Notes: generated from the letters alone by a model not told the origin. A stretch of DNA of 64,000 nucleotides from Taeniopygia guttata (GCF_048771995.1 NC_133063.1:10084001-10148000); one strand, 5' to 3'; counted from the first letter of the stretch, positions 24,363-36,007 are shown. A program made the numbers and translations.

Positions 24363-26150
24363 GCCACCACCAGTGCTGCAGAGAGGGAGCAGGAAACTGC
24401 CACTGCAGGCCCACAGCTGCTCCAGGCAGCACCAGCAGCGCCCATCTACCATCAGAATCATTCTTTAAGCCCTCACCATCTTCTCCTTGTTCCGGGGGCC
24501 CCATGTGACACTTCACCTTTGTCAGTTATGGCATTATCTCTTTTGTACAATTTTATATTTATTGTATAGTGCTGCTTTTTTTTTTTTTTCCCTTACTACA
24601 TTGCAACATTTCTAACATTTCTGGCCTCTCATAGATTGGGTTTTTCCGTTGTCCCCCTCCATTGTTGTGGAGTAGGGGAGAGAGGAGAGGCGTTACAAGG
24701 ACTATCTCAGGCTGAGGACATAGAAAGAAGGGAAGGTCTTAGAAAGAAAAAGAAACCCTCATGCTGCCTCTTTTGGAAGCAATAAAAGTGCAGGTTTCTT
24801 AATATCCAGCCACAAGTCTTTGGAGTCTGGAGAGCCAAGAAGCACAGGAGCCCAGAAACCTTGTTGTGAGAGGCTAGAGATTGCTGGCTCCAAACATTTC
24901 AGGTGCTTATGTGGGGAAAGGGGCAGATCAAGCCTCGCTGTGGAGAGGTGATGCTTTGCTCTGTACACCCCACACTCCCAGGCCTGTATCCCAGCCCAGC
25001 AGTGACCGCTGATCCCTGGCACAGCGGAGGCAATGCCCCACCCCTGTGTCTGGAACCCCTAACCCAGCTCCTAAACGGCCACGTGAGTGGCAGCCCCATG
25101 TGGGGGAAGGCCCCAGGAAAGCCGAAGGGATTTTAACTCAGGCTATGTGGCAACCACATGTCTTTGCCCTACCTCCTCTTAGAATTCTATTAGCTGAACA
25201 CCATTGGAACCAGGAATGGCAGATGTGTTGGTTCTTTTCTATATATTTTCTCTCATTCTCTCTTCCTCTTTGTTCTTCCAATTTCATTCTAGCAGATTTT
25301 TCAGTAACTTAAAATCTAACAGGCTTGGAATTTGTTAAGTTGAATACGCTAAGTTAATGCTTGATGGAATGCTTTATGTTGATTGATTCCTGCTCTAAAT
25401 GTTTTGCCAAAGTTCTCTGATTTTCACAAGTTGCCAGGGAAGATTTTTGTGTTGTTCCGACCTCTTTTGAGAACATCTTGTCAGTAATTCTCCTGCTTTT
25501 CTACATCAGAGTTCGTGAACAAGTTGAAGTCCTTTTAAAGTGTCTCACTGAGCAACGTTTTAGGGGCCTTACATTTTAACTGGCGCAATGAGCAGGGTAT
25601 TCTTGAGGTGACATGGGCATTTGATCCAGCAGTAACTGCTCATGACATAATAAAGGAGAAATAAATTTTCAGTCAAGGCTGCTATCTTCTGGCAGAAAAG
25701 TAATAGACTCTCATGCAGAAAATGATGTCAACTGCTCTCTACTGACAGACCTGCTAAAAGCTTCTATAGAAAGCTTGTCCAGCCCTGAAGAGAGACGGAG
25801 ACTGAGAAAAACTAGCACTATCCACAGTTACTGGTGGAGAAAAGATGAATTTTGGTAGAAGAAACTTTGAAAATCCCAGTACAGGACCATGCCCAGTATC
25901 CATATGCATGGAGGTTTGACTCAGAGAGCTCTGTGTTGCCAAGCAGCTAGAAAAGGAGCTGAATCAGTTGCCAATTGCCTTGGAGCCTGAAATAATAGCC
26001 AGCCTCAGGGCAGAGCAGGAATTGAATGCTGGGATGAAGCCAGCCCCAGAACCTGAGAAGCCAGTTAAACACGCTGGTTCAAAGCCAAAGAGCTGCAGAG
26101 CTGCAGCTGAGCAGTGCTGGGGAAGGCCTGGAACCAGCGTGTTCTAGAAA
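24363..26150. other. Unclassified non-coding DNA upstream of K1
   Basis: No supported exon. It holds a T-run at about 24,568-24,590 and an AATAAA at about 24,780 with LTR-like surroundings on the plus strand, then AT-rich sequence. Family not recognised. Confidence 0.4.
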
Positions 26151-26362
26151 GTTCCAGAAACCATCTGGCCAATCAACGGCTGTTGATCTGCATGGCCACT
26201 CCCAGTCAGTCCCAGAGTCCTTTACTCTCTATGATAAACTCACCAGAAGTTCCCTGGGTGTCATCCATTGTGGTTTTTCTTCTCCCGAGGCTTCCTGTTG
26301 CTCATTGATTGTCTGATGTGTGGCCACTTCATGGCCCATCCCCTCCAGGACAAGCTCCCACA
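26150..26362 (-). mobile_element. LTR of repeat X, copy 3 (partial)
   Basis: On the minus strand it begins TGTGGGAGCTTGTCC directly after the polypurine tract AAAGGGGGAGT, as in the inverted copy at 61,900. The two copies match for about 210 bp and then diverge near 26,150. It shows the empty site (single CCTCGG at about 26,285-26,290) for the solo LTR inserted in the other copy. Confidence 0.65.
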
Positions 26363-27795
26363 ACTCCCCCTTTTTGGATTTATTGAAAATGAAAGGTATA
26401 ACAATCATAGTCAAAATAATAACCTTGTCTTAACTAAAAACAACACAATACTTCATAGACTTGAACTAAACTTGAGAACTAAAATAAACAGGTGAGTTCA
26501 TACTGCAGAGAATAACTAAACAAGAAGTAAATGCAATTTTCATTTCCCCTCACTTCTAAGGGCCCGAGTCCCAGGCATCTCTCTGCCAATTCATTCCCCC
26601 TCACTTACCCATAGATCAAAAGAGAAGAGAAAATCAAAAGGACTGGCGATGGCACCTGCCCCCGGTGCCCTTCCCCAAACACAAAAGCCAAAAGAAAAGG
26701 CTTTAGGGGGGACCAGCCTGTGAGGACCTTATGGTGTGGCCAGGCACGGGTCTCCTGTGGGGCACCAGAGTCGCTCCTCCGGCTGTCTGGAGGGTGCCGA
26801 CTCTCCTGCCTAAATAATTAAAAGAACTGGGGTGACTGGCTTCTGAGGGTGGCCTGTATCGGGAATCTCTGAAACGTGAATTACAACAAAAATCGGGGAC
26901 TGCTAATACAACAGGAAAGCAGGAGCAGGGTTGAGGGCTGTCACAAGGTGGGTTAGGGTAGAATCCGGGGAGGCATGGCCAGTGCCCTCCTGGCATGGGC
27001 ACGGAAAAGGAGGGCAGATGGCAGATGGCTGGTGGCTGGCCTGTGCTCTTGAGCAGGTTCCATCTCCAGTCCTGTCTTTCTCAGGAATAGTGGGTTCAGG
27101 GGCACGCGACGGTGAAAACGAAAACTGGGAAAGGAAGTCTGCTAAACATTGTGCAACTAAAATTTCAACTGAAATGACCATCATATATACCACCAATTGC
27201 CACCAAACATCGCACAGTAAATGATTTTCAACAATCACTATATGATCACTATATATCACTATAATAATGTAACAATGTACATTGAAATGAAAAACCGGAG
27301 TCCATGGGAAAGGTTAAAGGTTAAAGTCTAGAGGACATTCTTCCAGGGCATAGCCCCAAGAAGTCCTCCAGCAGGCCCACAGGCCTCCACAGTGGCTCAC
27401 GCAGATCCAAACTGCACAAGTCTTCACTCCCACATGTTGGCCTTAGTTCCCGTGGCAGAACTTGCCTTCCCACTGGACACTCACCTGTGCCCGAGCCTGT
27501 GGAGAAGCCCGGCTCCCTCCCCCTCTGCCCACAGCAGCACAGACACTCCCAACCTTTCCCAAGAGCTGCAAGACAACCACAGCCACAGCAGCATGCCTTG
27601 CACTGCCACCACTGCTCTGCTCCATTTTGCCCCACTCTGCTCCTCTAGTCACTGCTGCCAGCCTGTCTCTCCACTAGAGGTTGTGGCCTGGAGGCACCAA
27701 GGTCAGAAGACCTTTGCCCACTTCCAGACCATGCCACAAACCCCATATATGGCTTTTCCCACGTTTAAGAAACACCTGTCCATTCAGAAGCAAGG
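26363..27795 (-). repeat. Repeat X, copy 3 internal region with kinase-unit flank
   Basis: Non-coding. Runs from the polypurine tract at 26,363 through the X block (26,880-27,590) to sequence shared with the K1 3' flank. The structure of polypurine tract, LTR and no genes suggests a non-autonomous LTR element. Confidence 0.65.
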
Positions 27796-27939
27796 GAAAT
27801 CTAACACATCTTGCTTCTCAATCCGGGACACTCAGGAAATCAGATGTTGGCCTCTTCAGGGATCTGCTTGGTAGGCTACCATGGGATAATTCTCTTCTCC
27901 TAGAAAGAGGAGAGGCATAAGAAAGGCAGGTAATATTCA

Positions 27940-28290
27940 AGGACTACCTCCTCCAAGCTCAAGAGTAATGAATCCTGAAAACAGAAAGACAGGCAAAAAC
28001 TCTGGGAGGCCTGGATAGATGAACAAGGTCCTGGAAGATCTCAAGTGCAAAAAAGAAGGACACAGAGGGTGGAAGCAAGGATAGGTAGGACCCCGGGATT
28101 AGTTAAATATGGCCACAGACATCAAAGGCAACAAGAAAACCTTCTACAGATATATCCATGATAAAAGGAAGAGCAGGGCAAATGGTCTTCTTTCCTCTCC
28201 AGAGGAAAATGGGAGACCCGGTTTTCCAGGATTTGGACAAGACTGCCGTACTCAAAGAGTATTTTTCCTCAGTACTGGCAAGTACTCTGT
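27940..28290 (+). mobile_element. CR1 LINE fragment (ORF2 portion)
   Basis: Translation includes DIKGNKKTFYRYIHDKRKS, the segment typical of the CR1 ORF2 protein just ahead of the reverse transcriptase. It is 5'- and 3'-truncated and decayed, sense on the plus strand. Confidence 0.8.
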
Positions 28291-28299
28291 GGCATGATC

Positions 28300-30990
28300 C
28301 ATGAAAGTAAGGTGATGTTTAAAAGGACCCAGGTAAGGAAGGTGATGTTGATAATAAAATCTCATCCGGTTGTTCAAAGACACCAGTCTAGGTGATAGAG
28401 AACTCTTACACTTTTATTATATAGTCATCTTTACTCTGGCAAGTAGTCCTCTATTTAGTCTCAAACGTGCTGGTTAACAACCCTTACATTCCAATTGCTG
28501 CAAAAAACTCCAATACAGAGTAAGAGGTCAAATATGATAGGTGCACTTTGCCCAGACAAAGCAAGGTAGGAGAGAAAGAAAGACATCCAAGAGAGAAAGA
28601 GAAGAAAGAAGTTTACCAATCTGTAGTTCCACATTGATACTGCTGCACAGATAGTATGGATCTGGGATAGCTAGACAAAAAGAAAAAGAGGAAAAAGGGC
28701 TGCAGGCAGGATCAAATTTTTAGAGTTAGCGTCTTTTATGCTTCTTATGCAAACTAAAATTTTTGTGCCAGTTTGTTCACCCATGAGCATCCATATCTCT
28801 CTCTAGAAGGTGAGTCCAGATGGGCGTCTCTAGGTGGAAAGAAAAGCTGGCTTAGAACAGGGCTGTCCCACCTTCACAGGATCTTTCTTCCAATCACAGG
28901 TTTTATTTCACAACAGTCAGAATGTCTGAGATGTGCCTGGTCCTCACATCTAGCCACAGCAAGCTGCAGAAACAAAGGTCGGACTGGGCAAATGAAGAGA
29001 GCAGCTCTGATTCAAAAGCTTACTTAAGAGATCTGAAGGTGCAAAAGTCCGTGGCACTTGATAAGAAGAATTCATGAATCCTGATGGAACTGCCAGAAGA
29101 AGAGACTAAGCCACCATCATAATATTTGTGAAGTAGTGACAGTCTGGTGAGGATATCACCAACGGGAAAGGAAGAAGCATAAACCCCCCTTTTTAAAAAG
29201 AGAACCAAGAGACCCACATAACTACACGCCAGCCAGGCTCACTGAGTCTGGCTCTCTTTGGCCACGGGACGGAGGCTGGCCGGCTGGCTGTCCCGCTGGT
29301 GGCCGCAGGGCAGACACGCGAGTGGCCACCCCGAGTCTGTGCCGAGACTGCCGCGGGTGGCGGTGATCGCTGCGGCGTGGGGAGCACAGCAGAGGCACAG
29401 CAATAAGAGAAGGACACTTGTCTGAATCTCCAAAGATGTAATCCCGAAGGAGGGCAGAGCAAGTGACAAATCTGACCCTGAAGGGGCTACTTTTAAAGGG
29501 GAGGGGGAACACAGGGAGGACACAACCTTTGAGCAATAGGAGGGCATTAGGGGAGGGGTGCAGCGTAAGGGCTCCCCAACAGAAGCCAACACGGGGTGAG
29601 AGCAGAACTCACAATCCAATTCTGCTTTGAGGAAAGGATGAAAGACAGGGAACACTCCAGAACCAAAGGAGTGTGCTATCTTTGAGAGACAGGGGTAAGA
29701 CAAGGCAACAAGGGAGGTATACAGGTGGATTGACATGTGGATTGACATACATTTTGGCAGGGAAAACTGTGGTAAACAACTCAGGACTGAGCCAAATGGG
29801 GTGCATAGAACCAACCACTACAAACTTCTAACAAGGAATATTAAAACATACTACAGAAGAACAGACTGTAAAATAACAGACTACCACAGCTCACTTCTGC
29901 GCCAAGTGGATGCAGTGGTCATAAGTGACCGGTTCTGCAGGGATGGAAATCAACCACCAAATCCTTGCTGAATTCAGCAGTGGCAGCAGCAGTGCCTGGA
30001 TCTGATGCCTAGCTCTGGGGCTGGGCTGGACAAAGGACACGCATGGCACACCGCCCCTGAAGGATGTGAGTTTGGAAACAACCACCTACCACTGTCTCCT
30101 GTTGTTTTGCGCTAGGGTCACAGCAGCCTGAGGCACTGGGTAGCCCTCAATGCCACCTGGGACTGCAGATGACAGGCCCTGGCCTCTGGGACCAAACACA
30201 GGGAGGGAGTCACTCTCCAGATGGAGTTTGCAGATGGAAAAGGCTGCCGTGAGCAGGCACCTCAAAAGGCAGACAAATGAGGCCCTCCTGCACTTTATCT
30301 GTGCCACGCAGCTACACAGGCCTGGGTAGACAGCGCAGAGCACAGGGACAACAGAAAGCACAGAAAGAGGGACAAACCCATTCAAGCACAGAGACTTCTC
30401 ATGATTGCTGAGCCCCAGACAGCCCCAAGGCTGCCGTCACCCACCAGTCCTTTTCTGCTGACAAAGAGCAGGTCCGGTGGGTGCCTTGCTCTGCTGGCCA
30501 GGGTCCTGCCAGCTCTCTGCTCTCTGCTCTCCTGTGCTGCCAGCAGACGTGCCTACCTTCTTCATTCCACTTGCAGAGCCTCGTACCTACGAGCCATGGC
30601 CAGGCGGGAGGCAGGAGCAGTCACAGAGGAGAGGTGCCGGCTACACCGAGCAGGAACCAAAAGCCTCTGCGTGCACAGCTGAAAGCCTCTATCTCCACAG
30701 GATATTTTGGCTGCCCTGCTCTTCACTGGGAAATGCAATTGCCTTTTCTTCCTCATCCAGAAGTCCACAGCTGGGCAAAAGCTAGCCAATGGGTAGCATT
30801 CCAGAGGCACTGTAGGTTGGAGCTGGTAATGGAGGGAGACGGTTGCCAAATCCAAACCACACTAGAACGCCACACTTAAGAGGGACTTTCCATCTTTAAG
30901 AAAGAATGGCCAATTCAGAAGTGAACATAGAGCCTTATTCCATGGCTGACAAGGAAGGCAATTGTCCAACAGACTTGAGGGTGTGTAGGA
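28300..30990. other. Unclassified non-coding DNA with an LTR-like segment
   Basis: 28,300-29,000 has AATAAA-type signals on the minus strand, and its end (CAACAGTCAGAATG region, about 28,910) resembles 62,940-63,050, so an old LTR is likely. 29,230-29,400 is GC- and CpG-rich. No exon could be supported in 29,400-30,990. Confidence 0.4.
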
Positions 30991-31208
30991 CTTTTATTGT
31001 GACTCCAGCTCCAAGCTGCCTTTGGAGAAAGCAATCCTGAAGTGGTCCTGGTCATCTCTTCTGCTTTCTCGATTGCTTTGCTGCAAGTTTCCTTTGTTTT
31101 CATTTGAAAAGCCTTCGGAGTGGGGATTTAGATGGTGGGGGCCGATGTGATCTGTAGAAGGAATAACAGAAGTACAGTCATAGAAACAACTGCAGTATGA
31201 AACCAGCC
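30990..31208 (-). pseudogene. Broken kinase unit, 3' remnant left of ERV-A
   Basis: Contains an AATAAA at 30,993-30,998 and sequence matching the region just downstream of the seventh kinase exon of K2 (31,090-31,150 resembles 38,755-38,815). At about 31,150 it switches to sequence resembling 45,815-45,860, upstream of the K2 kinase exons. A deletion has removed all kinase exons from this unit. ERV-A was then inserted 50 bases away. Confidence 0.6.
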
Positions 31209-31775
31209 TGCGGCTTTCGGGGGTCACTTGCAGCTGTCCCCCGTCCCTCCCCGGCCCCCCGGGACCCCTCCGGCTAGCTGTCCCCTCAGGGAACCGGGGT
31301 TTGCCGCGGTCCCGCTGCACTGGGCTTACCAGGCAGCGGCTGGGTTAGCACGGTCCGAGCGGCTGCGGCACCTCGGTCGCCGCAAGGAGTCGAGATAAAG
31401 AGACAAAGAGAGGTCAGTTGTATGCAGTCCAGAAAGATTGTATTGCCTGAACAGTTGCAGGGACAAAAGACCCTGGGCTATTGCCCAGATACAGTTTTAT
31501 ACAGCAAAATTAAGAGATAAGGTCTAAACAATAAAGACAGTGTTCAGCATGGGCTCATCAGAACCACCCCAGGGGTCAGGTCCAATGGGAACTGCTCAGG
31601 GGTGGGGAGAAGGGGGCTTACAGAAAGGTGCTGAAGCGAAGCTTTCCCGAAACAAAGGGGCATACATAAATGTTATCTTTCCCTCATACCTAAATGTATC
31701 TTTTCCTCAGCTTCCAAATCCCAAGGCCTTTCTAAATCCCTTCCTCCACACTACCACGCTAGCGTGATAGCAACA
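31209..31775 (-). repeat. ERV-A 3' LTR
   Basis: 567 bp, preceded on the minus strand by the polypurine tract AAAAAAGAGGGAGA (31,776-31,789). No difference from the 5' LTR was noticed. Confidence 0.92.
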
Positions 31776-31836
31776 TCTCCCTCTTTTTTACTTAATAAGA
31801 TGAACGGTGCCTTGGGAGAAGGTAAAACTGCGGCTT

Positions 31837-32049
31837 TTAAACTGCGGTGTCTTTCTGCTTGTCGTCTTCCCACCAATCGCTCTCCGTGACGGCAGCAGCG
31901 ATGAGGACAGGTGCGGAAGCCTTAGGCTTTGAGGTGATGACCTTGGAGATTATTCGCTTAAGAATCCCAAATGCTAACAAAACTAAAAACAGTGCAATTA
32001 GAAAGTAAAAGATGTCTTTTAAAAGAGACACTGCCCACTCAGAAAGGTC
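31837..32049 (-). pseudogene. env: ERV-A env membrane anchor and tail, cut off by nonsense codons
   Basis: The segment has a hydrophobic anchor ([13 protein letters not shown]) and a short cytoplasmic tail rich in charged residues. It lies in the same frame as the fused frame but after two close TGA codons, both at positions that read TGG in ERV-B. Env from this copy would therefore lack its anchor. Confidence 0.8.
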
Positions 32050-34902
32050 TCAGTCTTTGAACAGATCTTTAAACCAATCTTCATTTTCTTGCTTCACACT
32101 CCCAATGAGGCTTCTCATTTCCTGAATGGACGAGTGGACACTCTGGCCTTTAGATGACAGATCAAAACAACACAGCCCATCAAGCTCTTTACATCCATGA
32201 CCATGTGCCAACAGCAGGAAATCAATAGCTGCCCGATTTTGGAGGGTAGCCTTTCTGGTTATTTCCTCGTCTTCTAGGAGGTTACTCAGGGCTGTTGATG
32301 TTAAATTTGCCTGCTTCGTCACCCAGCATTCCAGATTGCCTAATTCACTCAATGCTTTTGCTGCCGCAACCCATGGTAAAAACACAGAGACGGCAACTCT
32401 TTTGGATTTTGCCCAATGGTAAATTTCTGCATCACAATGTTCATCAAATTGACTTGCACTTCGCTTAGTAATTTTTGTCTCACCTTTTGCTCGCCCGATT
32501 GGAATTTGGGTCATGTTGGGGGAAGCAAGGGTCAGATGCCCGAAAGTGCATGGACCTCCAATAAGACGAGAGGGGATTCCTGGGTATGCTCTGTCCCCAC
32601 AGATAAGAAACACTCCCTTGTCCAGCTTGCGGGGACGGAAATCAGTGGTGGATGCAGATTTCAGCTTATAGACAGTTGTGCACCATTGACCCGCCCTGAA
32701 TTCCACCTTGTACTGTTTGACTTGCTCATATAATTTTACTTCTTTGGTTGGGGAAAAATCAAATTGAATGCAATATTCAGCTTTTGCAGAGCCCAGGAGT
32801 TCTAATTCCTGGGGCTCTCCCTCAGCAGAGGGCAAGTCTAGGATCCACTTTTGCCACAAAATGAGGGGGTTTTGCACTGGTATTTTCCCTACTCCAGGTA
32901 TTTTATTTTCGTTCACCTGCTTTTGCAAGCGGACCAGACCGATTGGAAACTCATCCCCCTTACTTGGAACCCCTACTAAACATGTGGACATTGGATTTTC
33001 TGCTGAGGCAGTAGACAAACACATGTGATCTTGTTTCAAGGCTTGGGCGAGTGTGACCCACACATTTTTCTTGGGCTGTGGAACAATCCACGCGTCCACC
33101 GTGTACGGGTAGATGGCCATTGTCTGGAACCAAATGATGAGCAGGAATGTGGAAATTGACATTCTGCTAGTCTGAAAGAAAGATAAAATCATATAACAAG
33201 GTAAACTAACTCTGAAAAAGGTACAATTTGCTCTGCCAGGATAAAGGAAAAAGATTCCCCCTGCTCCCACTTTCCCCCCTTGATAAGGAGGAGGCCCTGC
33301 AGACCCCGGAGTCCTCGGGGTTGCCGCTGCTGAAGCAACCACCCTTTCCCGCGGACTTATCACTGAGTCCTCTGTCATTAGTGTAGCTTTTCTCGTGCAC
33401 TCCTCAATGAGCTGATCGAGTGTGGGTGGAGGCGATGCTGGAAGGGCCAGGATGACTCGCTGACAGGCTTCATTTGCATTTGTGGTGACAATTTCTAGTG
33501 TGAGCTGATCTTGGAGCTCTGGATTCTGCACCCTTTTCTCGACTGAAGCTCTCACTCGATCCACAAAATCCATGAATGGCTCTGCAACAGACTGCTTCAA
33601 ATCGATATAAGAAATGACAGGTTCTTTAGAAGGCATGTTAAAAAATGCACGTTCTGCCGCATCCCTGGACAGGTCTAACACTGGTCTGGGAATGCCTGCT
33701 GCTTGCTTCTCAGCTTGGCTCCAATCACCCTCACCCACTAGATGTTCTAAGGTGATTTCCTCATCCTCTATATCTGTGGAATGGGTTGAACTCTGCAAAA
33801 TCTCTGGAAGGAGGTCTCCTGCAAGCCTTTTCCAAGTTCTTTCCCACAATCTAAATTCAGATTGAGGGAGCAAACAGCTGAAAAGACGTTTCAAATCAGC
33901 AGGGACAAAAGTTTTGGAACTTAGAGTAGCTTTTAAAATGCTCTTAAAAAATTCACTCCTTTCACCAAATTCACGTTTTGTTTTGCAGAGTTCCCTGATA
34001 CTGTCGTATGAAAGGGGTTCCCATCTAGGGTTTTGTCCTCTTGCATTATAAACAACTGGGGCCATGAACAGAGGATCGGTGCCTGTGACCGGTTTCTGTT
34101 TCCCGGAGCCGACAGCCCCGGAGCTGGCAGCTCCGGCTCTGCCGTTGCCGAGGGAACCAGGAGCGAGAGGGGGGGCGGCTTGTGTGGGAGTGGCCGCGGC
34201 TGGAGGGGCCGTGTGGAGCGGGGCAGGGGCGGGGGTAGGGGGTGGTGACGGAGTTGCGAGGGGAGGAGCTGAGGGCTGGACCGTGGGCTGAATCGCCGCA
34301 AGGGAGGAGGGGCTGGGATTGGGGATGGGCAAAGGGAGGGACACGAGGGCTGGGGCTGTGTTCTGGGCTGGCACGGGGAGCAAGGAATTCTGGGAAGGAG
34401 AAGGGAATGTCCCGATGCCGCCTCCATCTTGTGGTGGTTGCACGAGGGGGTTGCGGGGTGCAAAGCATGGATTTTGAGCTGCGGGAGCGGAATCAGGAGA
34501 TGGAGAAGGGTCAGGAACGGAATCTACATCTGTGCGGTTAGTTTTTTCAAAGCCGGGGACGCGGGGGGTTGCAGGGGACGCGATGTGACCCTTTTCTCTT
34601 CCCCGGACGTCCCGAGTGTCTGCACTCTCTTTCACAAAGTCATAAACGAACAAAAAGATTCTCATAAAACCTTCTTTCACTGAGGGATCTCCTGCCTTTG
34701 TCCTTTCACTCAACACTGCACCCACACGCTTCCAAAACTGTCTTTCATTCACATCTTGCTCTGTTACCTCCGAAAAACTTACTGATACCCATTTAACAAA
34801 CTCTTTCACCAGACTCTCAGGAAGTTTTGCACCTGCTCTCTGCAGGGGTTCTTGAACTTGTTTATAAATCTCTTTCTGCTGTGTAGTCAGCGTAACACCC
34901 AT
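32050..34902 (-). CDS. ERV-A gag-env fused open frame (954 codons counting from an ATG 12 bases upstream)
   Basis: The preferred start is 34,902, where the protein begins MGVTLTT, fitting myristoylated matrix. Another ATG at 34,914 is in frame. Residues to about 540 are Gag: matrix, a long Pro/Ala-rich spacer and capsid with a major homology region around [10 protein letters not shown]. No zinc knuckle follows. The frame then crosses a short linker containing the env splice acceptor (TTTCTTTCAG, about 33,175-33,184) and enters Env: signal peptide, surface subunit, basic cleavage site (KSKR), and transmembrane subunit with HGHGCKELDGLCC, a CX6CC motif of the alpharetroviral kind. It stops at TGA 32,047-32,049, before the membrane anchor. 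Probably Gag is the translated product of genomic RNA and Env of spliced RNA. Confidence 0.88.
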   Translation of the reverse strand: MGVTLTTQQKEIYKQVQEPLQRAGAKLPESLVKEFVKWVSVSFSEVTEQDVNERQFWKRVGAVLSERTKAGDPSVKEGFMRIFLFVYDFVKESADTRDVRGREKGHIASPATPRVPGFEKTNRTDVDSVPDPSPSPDSAPAAQNPCFAPRNPLVQPPQDGGGIGTFPSPSQNSLLPVPAQNTAPALVSLPLPIPNPSPSSLAAIQPTVQPSAPPLATPSPPPTPAPAPLHTAPPAAATPTQAAPPLAPGSLGNGRAGAASSGAVGSGKQKPVTGTDPLFMAPVVYNARGQNPRWEPLSYDSIRELCKTKREFGERSEFFKSILKATLSSKTFVPADLKRLFSCLLPQSEFRLWERTWKRLAGDLLPEILQSSTHSTDIEDEEITLEHLVGEGDWSQAEKQAAGIPRPVLDLSRDAAERAFFNMPSKEPVISYIDLKQSVAEPFMDFVDRVRASVEKRVQNPELQDQLTLEIVTTNANEACQRVILALPASPPPTLDQLIEECTRKATLMTEDSVISPRERVVASAAATPRTPGSAGPPPYQGGKVGAGGIFFLYPGRANCTFFRVSLPCYMILSFFQTSRMSISTFLLIIWFQTMAIYPYTVDAWIVPQPKKNVWVTLAQALKQDHMCLSTASAENPMSTCLVGVPSKGDEFPIGLVRLQKQVNENKIPGVGKIPVQNPLILWQKWILDLPSAEGEPQELELLGSAKAEYCIQFDFSPTKEVKLYEQVKQYKVEFRAGQWCTTVYKLKSASTTDFRPRKLDKGVFLICGDRAYPGIPSRLIGGPCTFGHLTLASPNMTQIPIGRAKGETKITKRSASQFDEHCDAEIYHWAKSKRVAVSVFLPWVAAAKALSELGNLECWVTKQANLTSTALSNLLEDEEITRKATLQNRAAIDFLLLAHGHGCKELDGLCCFDLSSKGQSVHSSIQEMRSLIGSVKQENEDWFKDLFKD

Positions 34903-35420
34903 CGCTGGCAGCACAGCAAAATCTCACCCAGCTGCTACAGTAAAAACCCCAAAGTTCTAAAGACCCGGCGGAGCTCCCGACACGCCTGCGCGCTGGCGCG
35001 TCCCCCCTTGGGCACACGGGAGCCTGACTCCAGTCTCCTGGCCGGACCCTCCCCGCCAGTACCGAGACTTACCCACCGCCGTTCTTCAGAAAACACACTG
35101 CAGCAACGGTTCCCGACTCCGCAAACAGTCTTCCGGGTGTTTGGAAGGTCCCGTTCGCATCCACGGGCACAGCGCCGGACAGAAATCGGTGCCTGTCCCC
35201 GCAGCGGCAGTCCTGCCGGGCTTGTGTGGAAGGGCGAGTGCCCACACCACCAGCGCGGTCCGAGAGCTTCTCCCCGCGGAGCTGACAGCCTGCGTGGCGA
35301 TTTTTTCGCATCGCTCGCCGCTCTGTCGCTCGCGGCGACACCGATCGCAGTGTCCGGAAAAGCTCCCAACCGGTGCACTGCCCGCGGCGGCCGTGGCGTG
35401 TTCGCTCAGACCGGTGCAAT

Positions 35421-35438
35421 GCCCCACGTTGGGCGCCA
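35421..35438 (-). other. ERV-A primer binding site, tRNA-Lys type
   Basis: TGGCGCCCAACGTGGGGC on the minus strand is the site complementary to tRNA-Lys(1,2), used by betaretroviruses. It lies two bases inside the LTR. Confidence 0.88.
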
Positions 35439-35440
35439 CT

Positions 35441-36007
35441 TGCGGCTTTCGGGGGTCACTTGCAGCTGTCCCCCGTCCCTCCCCGGCCCCCCGGGACCCC
35501 TCCGGCTAGCTGTCCCCTCAGGGAACCGGGGTTTGCCGCGGTCCCGCTGCACTGGGCTTACCAGGCAGCGGCTGGGTTAGCACGGTCCGAGCGGCTGCGG
35601 CACCTCGGTCGCCGCAAGGAGTCGAGATAAAGAGACAAAGAGAGGTCAGTTGTATGCAGTCCAGAAAGATTGTATTGCCTGAACAGTTGCAGGGACAAAA
35701 GACCCTGGGCTATTGCCCAGATACAGTTTTATACAGCAAAATTAAGAGATAAGGTCTAAACAATAAAGACAGTGTTCAGCATGGGCTCATCAGAACCACC
35801 CCAGGGGTCAGGTCCAATGGGAACTGCTCAGGGGTGGGGAGAAGGGGGCTTACAGAAAGGTGCTGAAGCGAAGCTTTCCCGAAACAAAGGGGCATACATA
35901 AATGTTATCTTTCCCTCATACCTAAATGTATCTTTTCCTCAGCTTCCAAATCCCAAGGCCTTTCTAAATCCCTTCCTCCACACTACCACGCTAGCGTGAT
36001 AGCAACA
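35441..36007 (-). repeat. ERV-A 5' LTR
   Basis: 567 bp, TGTTGCTATC...AAAGCCGCA on the minus strand, with a TATAAAA-type TATA element near 35,730. Indistinguishable by eye from 31,209-31,775. Confidence 0.92.

Larger units (their letters stand above)
31209..36007 (-). mobile_element. ERV-A: class II endogenous retrovirus lacking pol, gag joined to env
   Basis: 4,799 bp flanked by a perfect 6-bp target duplication CCAGCC (31,203-31,208 and 36,008-36,013). The empty site is present in the paralogous kinase unit at 45,855-45,860. LTRs are 567 bp each and look identical by eye. Order on the minus strand: LTR, tRNA-Lys primer site, leader, a single gag-env open frame, polypurine tract, LTR. Nucleocapsid, protease, reverse transcriptase and integrase are absent. 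The 6-bp duplication and Lys primer fit class II (beta/alpha-type) ERVs. Confidence 0.93.

Noticed and set aside
24700-25210. Possible ERVL-type LTR around an AATAAA
   Set aside because: No TG...CA ends, duplication or primer site could be fixed.
34033-34541. Gly-rich plus-strand frames opposite the Pro-rich part of gag
   Set aside because: Antisense shadows of a Pro/Ala-rich coding sequence.
35141-35630. Open frames in the LTR and leader of ERV-A, and the mirror set in ERV-B (48,549-49,164)
   Set aside because: GC-rich LTR/leader sequence, repeated in both elements without a consistent start or domain.
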